The notes under the pieces: generated by a model | Told to the model about the DNA's origin: nothing | Databases searched by the model: none | The model's input: the letters and a program-made list of their open reading frames with translations, nothing else | Shown: positions 17,995 through 27,002 of the stretch, piece after piece | Layout of the letters: the number at the start of each line of letters is the position of its first letter | Numbering within the stretch: the first letter of the stretch is position 1 | Assembly (NCBI GenBank): GCA_963713445.1 | Contig: CAVQMB010000037.1 | Coordinates: 1-64,000, forward strand | DNA: 64,000 nucleotides | Origin: CAVQMB01 sp963713445 | GTDB taxonomy: Bacteria; Pseudomonadota; Gammaproteobacteria; Competibacterales; Competibacteraceae | Direction of reading: 5' to 3' | Position numbers and translations under genes: made by a program

Positions 17995-18948
17995 ATGAGC
18001 CAACCCGATGTTCTGCTGAATCGCGCATTACCCGATTATATCGAGGAACAGCTGGCCCCGTATTGCACCTTCCGGCCCTGGTCGCTGCTGACCGAGGGCG
18101 ACGATGCCGCGCGGGCCGCAATTCAGGGTATCGTCACCTACGGCCATGCCCGGATCGACGATACCGTGCTGGCGCCGTTGCCCAACGTCCGGGTGATCAG
18201 CAGCTTCGGCGTCGGCTACGACCACATCGATGTGCCGGCCTGCAGCCGCCACCGGGTCGCTGTCGGCAACACCCCCGGAGCGGTCGACGGCGCCACCGCC
18301 GACATGACCTGGGCGCTGCTGCTGGGCTTCGCCCGCAATGTGGTGGTCGGCGACCATTTCGCCCGCAGCCCCGGGTTCAGCCGCTTCGATCCCAGTCAAC
18401 TGATCGGCAAGGAGGTCTACGGCAGCACCCTGGGCATCGTCGGACTGGGCCGGATCGGCCAGCAGGTCGCGCGCCGCGCGGCCGGCTTCGACATGACCGT
18501 GCTGTACCACAACCGCAGCCGCAATCCGGCCGCGGAAATGGAACTGGGGGTCCGCTACGCAAGCCTGGACGACCTGCTGGCCAGTGCCGACTTCGTCGCC
18601 CTGAACGTTCCCCTGACCCCGGCGACGCGCGGTCTTATCAGCACCGAGGAACTGCGCCGCATGAAGCGCGACGCCGTGCTGATCAACATTGCCCGCGGCG
18701 GCGTGGTCGATACCGCTGCGCTGTATCAGGCCCTCAGCGAGCACTGGATCGCCGGTGCCGCGCTCGATGTCACTGAGCCCGAACCGCTGCCGCGCGACCA
18801 TCCGCTGCTGCGCCTGGACAACCTGGTGATTACCCCGCACCTGGGCAGTGCCACCCTGAAGACCCGGCGCTGGATGGGCAAGATGATGATGGAAAATTTG
18901 CGGGCCGGCCTGGCTGGCGAACGGCTGCCGTATCAGGTCAACGGTTGA
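17995..18948 (+). CDS. D-2-hydroxyacid dehydrogenase (glyoxylate/hydroxypyruvate reductase type)
   Basis: A 317-aa NAD(P)-dependent reductase of 2-oxoacids. It has the Rossmann motif GLGRIG (150-155) and the catalytic triad Arg234 (INIARGG), Glu263 (EPEP) and His282 (PHLGS). The NRSR after the second Rossmann strand (173-176) is typical of NADP(H)-preferring hydroxypyruvate/glyoxylate reductases. It is preceded by a good -10 and stands alone. Its end overlaps the convergent adaptor gene by 11 bases. The exact substrate cannot be fixed from sequence. Confidence 0.88.
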   Translation: MSQPDVLLNRALPDYIEEQLAPYCTFRPWSLLTEGDDAARAAIQGIVTYGHARIDDTVLAPLPNVRVISSFGVGYDHIDVPACSRHRVAVGNTPGAVDGATADMTWALLLGFARNVVVGDHFARSPGFSRFDPSQLIGKEVYGSTLGIVGLGRIGQQVARRAAGFDMTVLYHNRSRNPAAEMELGVRYASLDDLLASADFVALNVPLTPATRGLISTEELRRMKRDAVLINIARGGVVDTAALYQALSEHWIAGAALDVTEPEPLPRDHPLLRLDNLVITPHLGSATLKTRRWMGKMMMENLRAGLAGERLPYQVNG

Positions 18949-20155
18949 CCCCGGCGCTACTGCGAGGCGCTACCAGCGTCCCGTCGCGGATGCTGTCGGC
19001 CGGGTGCTCAATCACCCGGTCGCCCGGCTCCAGCCCCCCCAGCACCTGAGCAGCCAGGTCGCTGCGCTCGCCCAGCTTCACGCGGCGTAACCGGGCGCGG
19101 CCGTCCTCGATCCGATACACCGCCCACTGGTCATCGTTGCGCAGCAGCGCCGCGGTGGGCACCTGCAATACCTTGTCGCGGTGCCACAGGATGAAACTCG
19201 CCTCGACCCGATAGCCGTCACCAAGCCGGCGCCATTCACTGTGCGGTGACACGAAATCGACGATCACCAGCACCCGCTGCTCCTCCACACCCAGCGCCGA
19301 CACCTTGGTAAAGCCGACCGGCTCGATCACCCGCACCCGCCCCTCCAGGTCGGTGCCGCCCCAGCGGTGCAGCAGCACCTTGTCGCCGGGCTTGATCCGC
19401 ACGGCATCGGCCGACAGCACATCGACGGCGACCTCCAGCCGGTCCGGGTCGCCGATTTCCAACAACGACGTACCCGGTTCGACCGGAAATGCGCTGCGCT
19501 GGTGAACCTTGAGCACGCGGCCGTTGATCGGCGCCGTCAGGGTGACCCGCTCAGGCGGCTCACCGTCATCCGGCGGCTGGGCCGCGGAATATTGCAGCGC
19601 GCTGCGGGCAGCCTTCACCTGATAGCGGGCCACCTGCACCGCCGATTCGCCGGCGCGCTGACTGGCTGCGGTGCGGCGGGCCTCGGCATCGGCCTGTTCC
19701 AGGGTACCCTGCGACACTACGCCCTGGGCCCGCAGGCGCCGCAGCCGGATCAGATCAGAACGGGCGTAGTCAGCCGCAGCGGCCGCAGCCCTGGCGTTGT
19801 CCTGGGCCATCTGCAGCGAGGCCTGGGCGGCCTCCAGCTGGGCCTGGGCCTGGGCCCGGCTACGCGGGTCCAGCACCGCCGAACGGCGCGGCTCCACCCA
19901 GGCCACGATCTGCCCCTTGTGCACCGCATCGCCGACGTCGAGATCAATGCGCCGAACCGTTCCCGCGACCGGCGCCGAGATCACGTACGGCTGCTTGACC
20001 CGGGTCTTGCCCTCGGCATCAATGGTTACCGTCAGCGGGCCACGGCTGACCGCGGCGCTGTCGACCAGCACTGGCCGCGGCATGAAGCCATAGATCAGCG
20101 CGCCGGCCAGCAGCACGAGAAAACCGATGATGACCAGCCAGCGATACCACTTCAT
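18938..20155 (-). CDS. HlyD-family efflux adaptor
   Basis: A 405-aa periplasmic adaptor with an N-terminal membrane anchor (about 6-24), paired lipoyl halves (VISAPVAGTVRRI at about 58 and LTAPINGRVLKV at about 210), and a long Ala/Gln/Arg coiled-coil hairpin between them (about 98-190). The C-terminal beta domain contains LGGLEPGDRVIEHP. It is the third gene of a leftward ATPase-permease-adaptor unit, 9 bases after the permease stop, so it probably links that ABC exporter to an outer-membrane channel or supplies its periplasmic part. The substrate is unknown. Confidence 0.87.
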   Translation of the reverse strand: MKWYRWLVIIGFLVLLAGALIYGFMPRPVLVDSAAVSRGPLTVTIDAEGKTRVKQPYVISAPVAGTVRRIDLDVGDAVHKGQIVAWVEPRRSAVLDPRSRAQAQAQLEAAQASLQMAQDNARAAAAAADYARSDLIRLRRLRAQGVVSQGTLEQADAEARRTAASQRAGESAVQVARYQVKAARSALQYSAAQPPDDGEPPERVTLTAPINGRVLKVHQRSAFPVEPGTSLLEIGDPDRLEVAVDVLSADAVRIKPGDKVLLHRWGGTDLEGRVRVIEPVGFTKVSALGVEEQRVLVIVDFVSPHSEWRRLGDGYRVEASFILWHRDKVLQVPTAALLRNDDQWAVYRIEDGRARLRRVKLGERSDLAAQVLGGLEPGDRVIEHPADSIRDGTLVAPRSSAGVNR

Positions 20156-20164
20156 CGGTTGCCC

Positions 20165-22531
20165 CTATTCCCGGGTTTTCAGTACGGCGACCAGATCCAG
20201 CCGCCCCAGTCGCCACCAGACCACCAGCCCCGACAACAGCGTCGCCGCCAGCACGACGCTCGCGGCGAAGGCGAAGGTGCTGGGTTCGGTGATCACCGGA
20301 ACGCGGTACAGATCGAATTCCATACTATGCGCCAGGTAGGCACAGAGTGCCCGGCCCAGCACGAAACCCGGCGGTATCGCCAATACGGTCAGCACGGTAA
20401 GCTCCCCCAGCAGAATGTACCCGACCTCTCCCCGGCTGAACCCCAACACGCGCAGGCTGGCCAGTTCACGGCTGCGCTCTGACAGGTTGATGCGGGCATT
20501 GTTATAGATCACCCCGAAGGCAATGCTGCCGGCCAGCAACGTATTAATGAAAGCGAACACCAGCAGATTCTGGCCCATGGTGTCCTCGAAACTGCGGATG
20601 GCATTGGCCCGGATGGTCACGCCGGCCACCCGCGGCCGTGCCTGCAGCTCACTGTAGACCTGCTGCAGCGCGCCCGGGTCGAGCTGCAGATAAGCACCGT
20701 TCAGCGCCGGGCCGCTGCCCAGCAGACGGTTGAGCCCCGCACGATCCATATAGGCGGCCACGCCGACATACTGGGAAACCACGGCCGCGACCGTGACCTG
20801 CCGTATCTCGCGGCGCCCTTCCAGCACTTCCACGGTGATACGCTCACCCGGGTGGACGTCCAGCAGCCGCGCCAGATAATCGGTCAGGACCACGCCCGAA
20901 GGCGGCAGCCGAATCACCTTCAGCTCGGTGTCGAGCAAACGCCGCAGACGGCTGGCCGGTGGCAGACCCTGCAGCGCTGTCCGGTAACTGTGCTGGGCAT
21001 GGCGCAGACGTACCGGCACGGTGCGAAACGGTTCAACATAGCGCACGCCCGGCAACCGCTTGAGCTCGTACCAGGCCCGGTCTGAGACCGGGTTGGTCAG
21101 TGCCACGCTGACATCGGCGCGCTGGGACAGCCCAAACTCGACGGTGATCATGTGACTGACCGCGTCCTCCTGAAACATGCCCAGCACCAGAATGGCGCAG
21201 GACAAGGCGATCCCGGTGATGGACAACAACGCCTTGAGCGGCTGGCGTTGCAGGTTGCGCAGAATCATCCGGCTCGGTGCCGCCAGCAGACGGCCCACGC
21301 CAAACCACTCGATCACACTGCGGTGGTAACGCGCTGGCGCTTCCGGACGCATAGCCTCGGCCGGCGGTAGCCGGGCCACCCGACGCAGCGCCTGCAGCGC
21401 ACCCAATACGCCGGCCAGAACGCTGATCAGCACCGCCTCGGCAACCACCCGCGGTTGCAGCACGTAATCCAGGAACGGAAACCGGAAGAACTGCTGATAC
21501 AGATGCGCCAGGCCGCTCCCCAGCCAGCCGCCTGCAATCACGCCCAGCAGCGCCCCCAGCGCCACGATCAGCAGCACCAGTTCCAGATAATGCAGCGCAG
21601 TCTCACGGTTGCTGTAGCCGAAAGCCTTGAGGATGGCGATCTGTTCGCGTTGCAGGCTCACCAGCCGCCGGATCACCACGTTCAGCAGAAATGCCGCCAC
21701 GCCCAGAAAGATCAGCGGCAGGATCACTGCCATCTGCACCAGAGTGCGGAGTTCCGAGTCCAGATAGCGGTGCGATAGCTGATCGACCCGGCCATAAGCC
21801 CCCAGCCCCCCATAACGGGCCAGCAGCGCATCGACGCGGTCCAGCACGGTCGATTCGCGGGCGCCGGGGAACAGGCTCAACACGACGTCATTGAAAGCGC
21901 CATCGAGATCGTACGCGGTGGCCAGCGGAGTGCGGTTCAGCCAGAGGATGCCGTAGCGCTTGTAATCAGGAAACATCGCGCCCGGCTGAATCTGGTAGAT
22001 GAATTCGGGTGACAGGGCGATACCCACAATGAGCAGGCGCTGACGGCGTCCGTTGATCACCGCCGTCAGATGCGATCCAGGCTGCAACCCCTGGGCCTCT
22101 GCAAAAGCCTCGCTGACCGCCGCTTCGTTGGCATGCGTCGGGTCCGGCAACCGGCCACGGCGCAGATACAGCCGGTTCAGCGCCGGCTGGCCGTGATCGG
22201 GAATCGACACCAGCAGGCCGCTGATGGGCTGGTTGAAGCCAGCCACCTCAAGTCGCACCGGCGCCTGCACCCGGGTCTCGACCCGGGCCACGCCGGGAAT
22301 GGCGGCCAGCCTCCGGGCCAATTCGTCGGGCGCGCGCTTGAGACTCGCGAACACGTCGCCAAAGCGGTAATCACGGTAAAACTGGGCCTGGGTGCGCTGC
22401 AGCGCGGCTACCGTGGTCCGCGTCATTACATAGGTCGCCACCCCGCTGGCTATCACCATGGCGATGGCCAGTACCTGGCTGCGCAGACTCCACAGTTCGC
22501 GCCACAGCTTACGATCCAGGGTTTTCATCAC
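20165..22531 (-). CDS. FtsX-like ABC transporter permease
   Basis: A 788-aa permease with an N-terminal membrane segment (SLRSQVLAIAMVIASGVATYV), a large periplasmic domain, three segments around residues 265-390, then a second repeat (segment near 440, periplasmic domain, three C-terminal segments). Two FtsX repeats in one polypeptide is the layout of large lipid or lipoprotein-type exporters (COG0577). The start overlaps the ATPase stop by 4 bases. Transported molecule unknown; with its ATPase and adaptor it forms a complete tripartite exporter. Confidence 0.87.
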   Translation of the reverse strand: MMKTLDRKLWRELWSLRSQVLAIAMVIASGVATYVMTRTTVAALQRTQAQFYRDYRFGDVFASLKRAPDELARRLAAIPGVARVETRVQAPVRLEVAGFNQPISGLLVSIPDHGQPALNRLYLRRGRLPDPTHANEAAVSEAFAEAQGLQPGSHLTAVINGRRQRLLIVGIALSPEFIYQIQPGAMFPDYKRYGILWLNRTPLATAYDLDGAFNDVVLSLFPGARESTVLDRVDALLARYGGLGAYGRVDQLSHRYLDSELRTLVQMAVILPLIFLGVAAFLLNVVIRRLVSLQREQIAILKAFGYSNRETALHYLELVLLIVALGALLGVIAGGWLGSGLAHLYQQFFRFPFLDYVLQPRVVAEAVLISVLAGVLGALQALRRVARLPPAEAMRPEAPARYHRSVIEWFGVGRLLAAPSRMILRNLQRQPLKALLSITGIALSCAILVLGMFQEDAVSHMITVEFGLSQRADVSVALTNPVSDRAWYELKRLPGVRYVEPFRTVPVRLRHAQHSYRTALQGLPPASRLRRLLDTELKVIRLPPSGVVLTDYLARLLDVHPGERITVEVLEGRREIRQVTVAAVVSQYVGVAAYMDRAGLNRLLGSGPALNGAYLQLDPGALQQVYSELQARPRVAGVTIRANAIRSFEDTMGQNLLVFAFINTLLAGSIAFGVIYNNARINLSERSRELASLRVLGFSRGEVGYILLGELTVLTVLAIPPGFVLGRALCAYLAHSMEFDLYRVPVITEPSTFAFAASVVLAATLLSGLVVWWRLGRLDLVAVLKTRE

Positions 22532-23261
22532 CAGCTTAGCTCGCGTGGGTCCAGCCGCTGTTCATTGCGGGTGACATCGGTGATACGGCCATCGCTCAAG
22601 CGGATGACCCGGTCGGCCATGGCGGCAATGCCGGCATTGTGGGTGATTATCGCAGTGGTGGTGCCGAGCTCACAGTTCTGCGCACCAGCGCTTCCAGCAC
22701 GACGATGCCGGTGTGCGAATCCAGCGCCCCGGTCGGTTCGTCGCACAGCAGCACCGCCGGGCGCTTGGCGATCGCCCGGGCGATGGCGACCCGCTGCTGT
22801 TCGCCACCGGATAGCTGGGCCGGGAAATGGTTCAGCCGGTCGCGCAAACCGACCAGTGCCAGTGCCTCGGCAGGCGTCATCGGATCACGCGCGATTTCGG
22901 TCACGATGGCGACGTTCTCGCGCGCCGTCAGACTGGGTATCAGATTGTAGAACTGGAACACGAAGCCGACATGGTAACGCCGGTAAGCGGTAAGCTGGCG
23001 CTGGTTGGCACGCGTCAGCGACTGGCCCCGATAGGACACCTCGCCGCTGGTGGCGGTATCGAGGCCGCCGAGAATATTCAGCAGGGTTGACTTGCCACTG
23101 CCCGAGGGACCCAGCATCACCACCAGTTCACCGCTGTAGAGTTCCAGGTCGACGCCTCGCAACGCCGCAACCTCCACCTCGCCCATGACGTAGGTCTTCG
23201 TCAGCGACTCGGCCCGGAAGACGACTTCCCGCTCGGTTGTGTCCACTGTGGTACCTGCCAT
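22528..23261 (-). pseudogene. LolD/MacB-type ABC ATPase with one frameshift
   Basis: The ATPase for the permease and adaptor downstream. The main frame holds Walker A GPSGSGKS, the Q-loop, signature LSGGEQQR and Walker B LLCDEPTGALDS. Near 22676 the frame breaks (after LEALVR). The rest, including the H-switch AIITHN and the C-terminus, continues one frame over and ends at 22528, overlapping the permease start. A single missing base would explain it. Because its partners are intact, a sequencing error is at least as likely as true loss. The ATG at 23261 was chosen over a TTG further upstream. Confidence 0.75.
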
Positions 23262-23294
23262 GGCCCCAGTATAGGAATCCGCAGGCGCCGCGTG

Positions 23295-23347
23295 TTGATC
23301 GAGGTCAAGCAAGGGTTATTATTCTTAAACAATAGTTATTCGCATTT
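23295..23347 (+). promoter_or_regulatory. Promoter with Fur-box-like site
   Basis: TTGATC (23295-23300), a 16-base spacer and TATTAT (23317-23322) make a plausible sigma-70 promoter. Just downstream, over the expected start point, AATAGTTATTCGCATTT (23331-23347) resembles the AT-rich hexamer repeats of Fur operators. The genes behind it encode a cupredoxin-like protein and an FTR1 iron permease, so iron repression would make sense. The site is inferred by eye. Confidence 0.4.
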
Positions 23348-23465
23348 ACAACGCTGAATTGTCTTGCTAATATCACGACCATGATCACCAAATAGCCGGA
23401 ATACACCGCGTTGCGTCCGGCTGATGATCCTTCAACGAACGCACACGGTTTCGCGGAGTAGTGTC

Positions 23466-23800
23466 ATGAAATTGCAAACCAGTCTCATTGCCATCGCGTT
23501 GTCAGCCGGTTTGCTGACCACCCTGCCGGCGCTGGCGGCTAACAATCAGTTCAATCTGGTGATCAAGAATCATCGGTTCCAGCCGGAACAGCTCACCGTG
23601 CCGGCCGGCCAGCGCATCAAGCTGACCATGGACAATCAGGACGCCACGCCCGAGGAATTCGAAAGCCACGAGCTCGACCGCGAGAAGAGTCGTTCCCGGG
23701 CACAGCAAAGGTATGCTCTGGATCGGCCCGCTCAAGCCCGGTCACTACGGGTTCTACGGCGAATTCCACGAAGCACGGCCAAGGGCCGCATGATCGCCCA
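23466..23800 (+). pseudogene. Periplasmic cupredoxin-like protein, two compensating frameshifts
   Basis: It starts MKLQTSLIAIALSAGLL with an Ala-x-Ala signal cleavage (about residue 24), then NLVIKNHRFQPEQLTVPAGQ, the first strands of a cupredoxin/EfeO-type domain. After ELDREK the frame breaks near 23690; the +1 frame gives VVPGHSKGMLWIGPLKPGHY and the next strand, and near 23770 the original frame returns with TAKGRMIAQ. The family binds Cu or Fe in the periplasm and commonly precedes FTR1 permeases, as here. The natural stop is unclear because the final frame stays open into the next gene; a taa near 23803 in another frame may be the true end. Confidence 0.65.
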
Positions 23801-23816
23801 AGTAACGGAGAGCGCA

Positions 23817-24663
23817 ATGCTCGGGTCCGCCATAATCGTATTCCGTGAGGTGCTGGAAGCGGCCTTGATCATTGCCATCGTCATGGGCGCGAGTCGTGGT
23901 GTCCGCCGGGCGCGGCCGCTGGGTGCGGGCTGGGGGTGGCGGCAGGGATCGGCGGCGCGGTCCTGGTGGCGGCGTTCGCCGGCGCCATATCCAACGCCGT
24001 GCGAGGGGCGCGGGCAGGAGATTTTGAACGCCGGCGTGCTGCTGGCCGCCGGTGCCATGCTGGCGCTGGCACAACATCTGGATGAGCTCGCATGGCCGCA
24101 ACTGGCCAGCGATATGCGCAAGTGTCGGTCACGACGTCAGCGTCGGCGAGCAAGCCGCTGTCGATGCTGCTGGTCGGTGACTCTTTCGCGGTGCTGCGCG
24201 AGGGTTCGGAAACGGTACTGTTTCTGTACAGCCTGGCGGCCGGCGGCGCGGCAGGGCGCGTCCATGCTGGTCGGCGGCGCACTGGGTCTTGCCGCCGGGG
24301 CGGCTGTCGGCTGGCTGGTCTACCGGGGATTGCTGCGCGATTCCGGTGCGGCATTTCTTTACCGTGACCGGGTGGCTGGTGCTGCTGCTGGCGGCCGGCC
24401 TGGCGGCCAATGCGGCGCGGCTTCCTAACCAGGCCGGGCTACTGCCGGCCCTGGGAGCGCACGTTGTGGGACACTCCGGCATGCTAAATCAGGGCAGTTG
24501 GCTGGGTACGCTGCTGCACATCCTGGTCGGCTACAACGACCGTCCGATGGGGGTCCAGGTGCTGATCTACCTGGTCACGCTGAGCACCATTTTCAGCCTG
24601 ATGCGCTGGAATCGCCCGGGGAACAGCCGGGTTGCCCGGCAAACGGCTGGCAGCGCCGCCTGA
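23817..24663 (+). pseudogene. FTR1-family iron permease, about five frameshifts
   Basis: The start MLGSAIIVFREVLEAALIIA (ATG 23817 behind GGAG) holds the first REXXE iron motif. The second, VLREGSETVLFLY, lies near 24195 in another frame. Reading frames change at roughly 23930, 24015, 24118, 24250 and 24345. The last frame gives HFFTVTGWLVLLLAAGLA to the stop at 24663. Stitched together it is a normal 7-segment FTR1/EfeU-type permease of about 280 aa with both motifs intact and no eroded segments. So many indels in 430 bases with no other decay suggests poor local sequence, though a real pseudogene is not excluded. Confidence 0.7.
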
Positions 24664-24673
24664 TCTGTTCGCA

Positions 24674-24703
24674 ATGGCCGGACGGCGACCGTCGTCCGGC
24701 CAT
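24674..24703. terminator. Bidirectional hairpin terminator candidate
   Basis: ATGGCCGGACG (24674-24684) pairs perfectly with CGTCCGGCCAT (24693-24703) over an 8-base loop. The hairpin lies between the stop codons of the convergent ftr1 and SemiSWEET genes. No T-run follows on either strand, so termination efficiency is uncertain. Confidence 0.5.
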
Positions 24704-24957
24704 CAGCCGTGACGCAGTTTCAACACCACTACGGTAGCGGCCAGCACCAGAGTAACGAAGTTGGCCAATACCAGCGTCGGATCCCGCAGCAGCAGGCCGT
24801 AGCACAGCCACAGGGCTACCCCGAGCGTAAACACCAGATACGTCGCCAGGGAAATATCGCGGGTGGCACGGGTCTTCCAGGTCTTGATGACCTGCGGCAG
24901 AAATGCCACCGTGGTGCACAAACCGGCACCGAAACCCACCAGGGTGGTCCAGGACAC
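24703..24957 (-). CDS. SemiSWEET sugar transporter
   Basis: An 84-aa, three-helix membrane protein of the bacterial SemiSWEET (MtN3/saliva, PQ-loop) family, which dimerises to form a facilitative sugar carrier. The PQ motif is seen in VAFLPQVIKTWKTR (about 14-27), followed by two further hydrophobic helices and the YLVFTLGVALWLCYG segment. A GTG start at 24957 is preferred over the longer frame from 25047 because AGGAGG lies 5 bases upstream of it and the family begins there. The sugar is unknown. Confidence 0.85.
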   Translation of the reverse strand: MSWTTLVGFGAGLCTTVAFLPQVIKTWKTRATRDISLATYLVFTLGVALWLCYGLLLRDPTLVLANFVTLVLAATVVVLKLRHG

Positions 24958-25048
24958 ATCGGCCTCCTGATAAATTATGCTGCAAAACGACGATGCCGCT
25001 GCCCCAAAGGCAGGGCGCCGCGGCTCATCCGCAGTGCCGGCAGCCACG

Positions 25049-26236
25049 CTACCAGACCCGGCAGACCAGCCCCTTGAGATAGCTGCCCTCGGGAAAGCTC
25101 AGCAGCGTCGGATGATCGGCCGCCTGCCCCAGCCGGCGCAGCAACTGGGCATCGCGCCCGGCATCCAGCGCCGCATCAGCGACGATCTTCTGGAACAACG
25201 CCGGCTCCAGCAGACCGGAACAGGAGAATGTCGCCAGCACCCCACCGGGGCGCAGCAACTGACAACCCAAGAGATTGATGTCCTTGTAACCGCGGCTGGC
25301 CCGCTCCAGCTGGGCCCGTGACTCGACGAACTTGGGCGGATCCAGCACCACCATATCAAACTGCTGGCCACTGGCGCGCAGACGCCGCAGCTCCTGGAAG
25401 GCGTTGGCCTCGAGATCGGTGACCATAGCACTGGCCAACTGGTTGAGCGCGAGCTGGCGCCGGCCCAGTGCCAATGCCGCGCCGGAACTGTCCAGATTGG
25501 TCACGGCGCGGGCACCACCACGCAGCAAGGCCACGGTCAGCGCGCCGGTGTAGGCAAATCCGTTCAGGACCTCAGCGTCGCTGCCGTAATCGGCCAGCAG
25601 CTGGCGATTGTCGCGCTGATCGAGGTAGAAACCGGTCTTGTGGCCCTGGCGCAGGTCGACCAGATAGCGGCAACCGTGCTGGTGGATCTCAACCAGCTCG
25701 GGCGGTTCCTCGCCCTGCAGCACGCCACTGCGTGGCGCCAGAGCCTCCTTGCCGCGCACGTCCAGGTCCGAGCGTTCGTAAATCCCGCGGCAAGGCACCA
25801 GAGCGGCCAGTTCCGCGACCAGGGTATCGCGCCAGAATTCGGCCCCGGCACTGGCCAGCTGGCACACCAGCCAGTCCCCGTACCGATCGACCACCACACC
25901 CGGCAACCCGTCCGACTCGGCATTGACCAGCCGCCCGGCGTTGCCCTCGCGTGCCGCGGGATCGCGCTGGCGCAGCGCCAGGGCACGCTCCAGCCGCTGC
26001 CGGAAAAACTGCCGGTCGACGGTTTCATCGGCACTGAACGTCCACAGCCGGGCACTGATCTGCGACTGCGGTGACCAGGCGCCACGCCCCAACCAATGAC
26101 CGTCGGCGGCCTCGACCTCGACCGTCTCCCCGGCCGCAGGTTTGCCTTCCACGCGGCCGACGGCACCACTGAAAACCCACGGGTGGCGGCGCAGCAGCGA
26201 ACGCTCGCGACCCGGCTTTAGACGTACCCGAAACAT
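25049..26236 (-). CDS. rlmI: 23S rRNA m5C1962 methyltransferase RlmI
   Basis: A SAM-dependent rRNA methyltransferase of about 395 aa. An N-terminal PUA domain (VRLKPGRERSLLRRHPWVFSGAV at 3-25, given here by its ends only: VRLKPG...VFSGAV) is followed by an EEHEH middle domain and a Rossmann methylase with EVLNGFAYTG (motif I), LDPPKF (catalytic loop, about 299) and FSCSG (catalytic Cys). The ATG at 26236 (MFRVRLK) has GGGAGA upstream and begins where the family does; the longer frame to 26314 is not needed. It faces no operon partner closer than about 90 bases. Confidence 0.9.
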   Translation of the reverse strand: MFRVRLKPGRERSLLRRHPWVFSGAVGRVEGKPAAGETVEVEAADGHWLGRGAWSPQSQISARLWTFSADETVDRQFFRQRLERALALRQRDPAAREGNAGRLVNAESDGLPGVVVDRYGDWLVCQLASAGAEFWRDTLVAELAALVPCRGIYERSDLDVRGKEALAPRSGVLQGEEPPELVEIHQHGCRYLVDLRQGHKTGFYLDQRDNRQLLADYGSDAEVLNGFAYTGALTVALLRGGARAVTNLDSSGAALALGRRQLALNQLASAMVTDLEANAFQELRRLRASGQQFDMVVLDPPKFVESRAQLERASRGYKDINLLGCQLLRPGGVLATFSCSGLLEPALFQKIVADAALDAGRDAQLLRRLGQAADHPTLLSFPEGSYLKGLVCRVW

Positions 26237-26408
26237 GTTCACCGATCTCCCGTGGCGCCGTTCATCTGCGGTTAAGCTGACGGCATTAAGCTTGATCCTG
26301 CACTGGCCTACCACCAGTTGCTTCAGCGAAGCCTTCTAGGGGCGACAGTTGGGCGGCGAGGGACGCGACCCGGGAACCCGTCATGGCGACAATTGCCACC
26401 GGTCGACG

Positions 26409-27002
26409 TCACCTCGCCCCCGTTTTTTCCGCCGCCCGCGCCAGCCATTTATCGGCCATGCGCAGCATCGACACCTCGTCGGTATACTCGTTCAGCCGGT
26501 CGATCGCCACCCAGGCCAGATCGTGCGACTCGGCACTGACCCGATACTGTTGCGAACCGATCGCCTGCAGCGCGAAGCGTACATCGTAATGCTCGTGCTC
26601 GGGTTCGACACCGCGCGCCGGAATCCGATGGATATCGATATCAAATGCGCCCGCCTCCAGCAGCGCCACATCGGCCAGCCCGGATTCCTCGCGCGTCTCG
26701 GCCAATGCCACCGCCCGCACGTCCGGATTGCCATCGGCGTGGCCGCCCAGCTGCACCCAGATACCGAGTTTGCGGTGGTGGGTCAGCAGTACCCGGGTGC
26801 CGGTGACATCCACCAGCCACGCCGATCCGGTGACGTGGCCGCTCGGGAGGCTGCGCTCGAAACAATCCGGATGCCGTTCGACGAAGGCCCGGAAACGGCT
26901 TACACAGGCCTGCTCGGCGGGATACCGGGCGGCGTACCCGGCCAGCAGTCGCAACAACGGTTGGCGCTGCATCAGCGCTTCCTGGAACGCCTGGGGGATC
27001 AT
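26409..27002 (-). CDS. NUDIX hydrolase
   Basis: A 197-aa enzyme with a central NUDIX fold. The box reads GHADGNPDVRAVALAETREESGL by its ends (GHADGNPD ... AETREESGL, about 91-115); the catalytic Glu pair EE is kept, while the box's first Glu and the Arg of REUXEE are replaced, as in a known subgroup. Hydrophobic and charged N-terminal extension of about 50 residues. The substrate (nucleoside diphosphate linked to X) is unknown. The start overlaps the stop of the upstream TraB/GumN-like gene by 4 bases, so the two are co-translated. Confidence 0.87.
   Translation of the reverse strand: MIPQAFQEALMQRQPLLRLLAGYAARYPAEQACVSRFRAFVERHPDCFERSLPSGHVTGSAWLVDVTGTRVLLTHHRKLGIWVQLGGHADGNPDVRAVALAETREESGLADVALLEAGAFDIDIHRIPARGVEPEHEHYDVRFALQAIGSQQYRVSAESHDLAWVAIDRLNEYTDEVSMLRMADKWLARAAEKTGAR

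Noticed and set aside
23817..24663. Programmed ribosomal frameshifting in the FTR1 gene
   Set aside because: There are about five frame changes in both directions and no slippery-sequence or pseudoknot pattern; indels are the simpler explanation.
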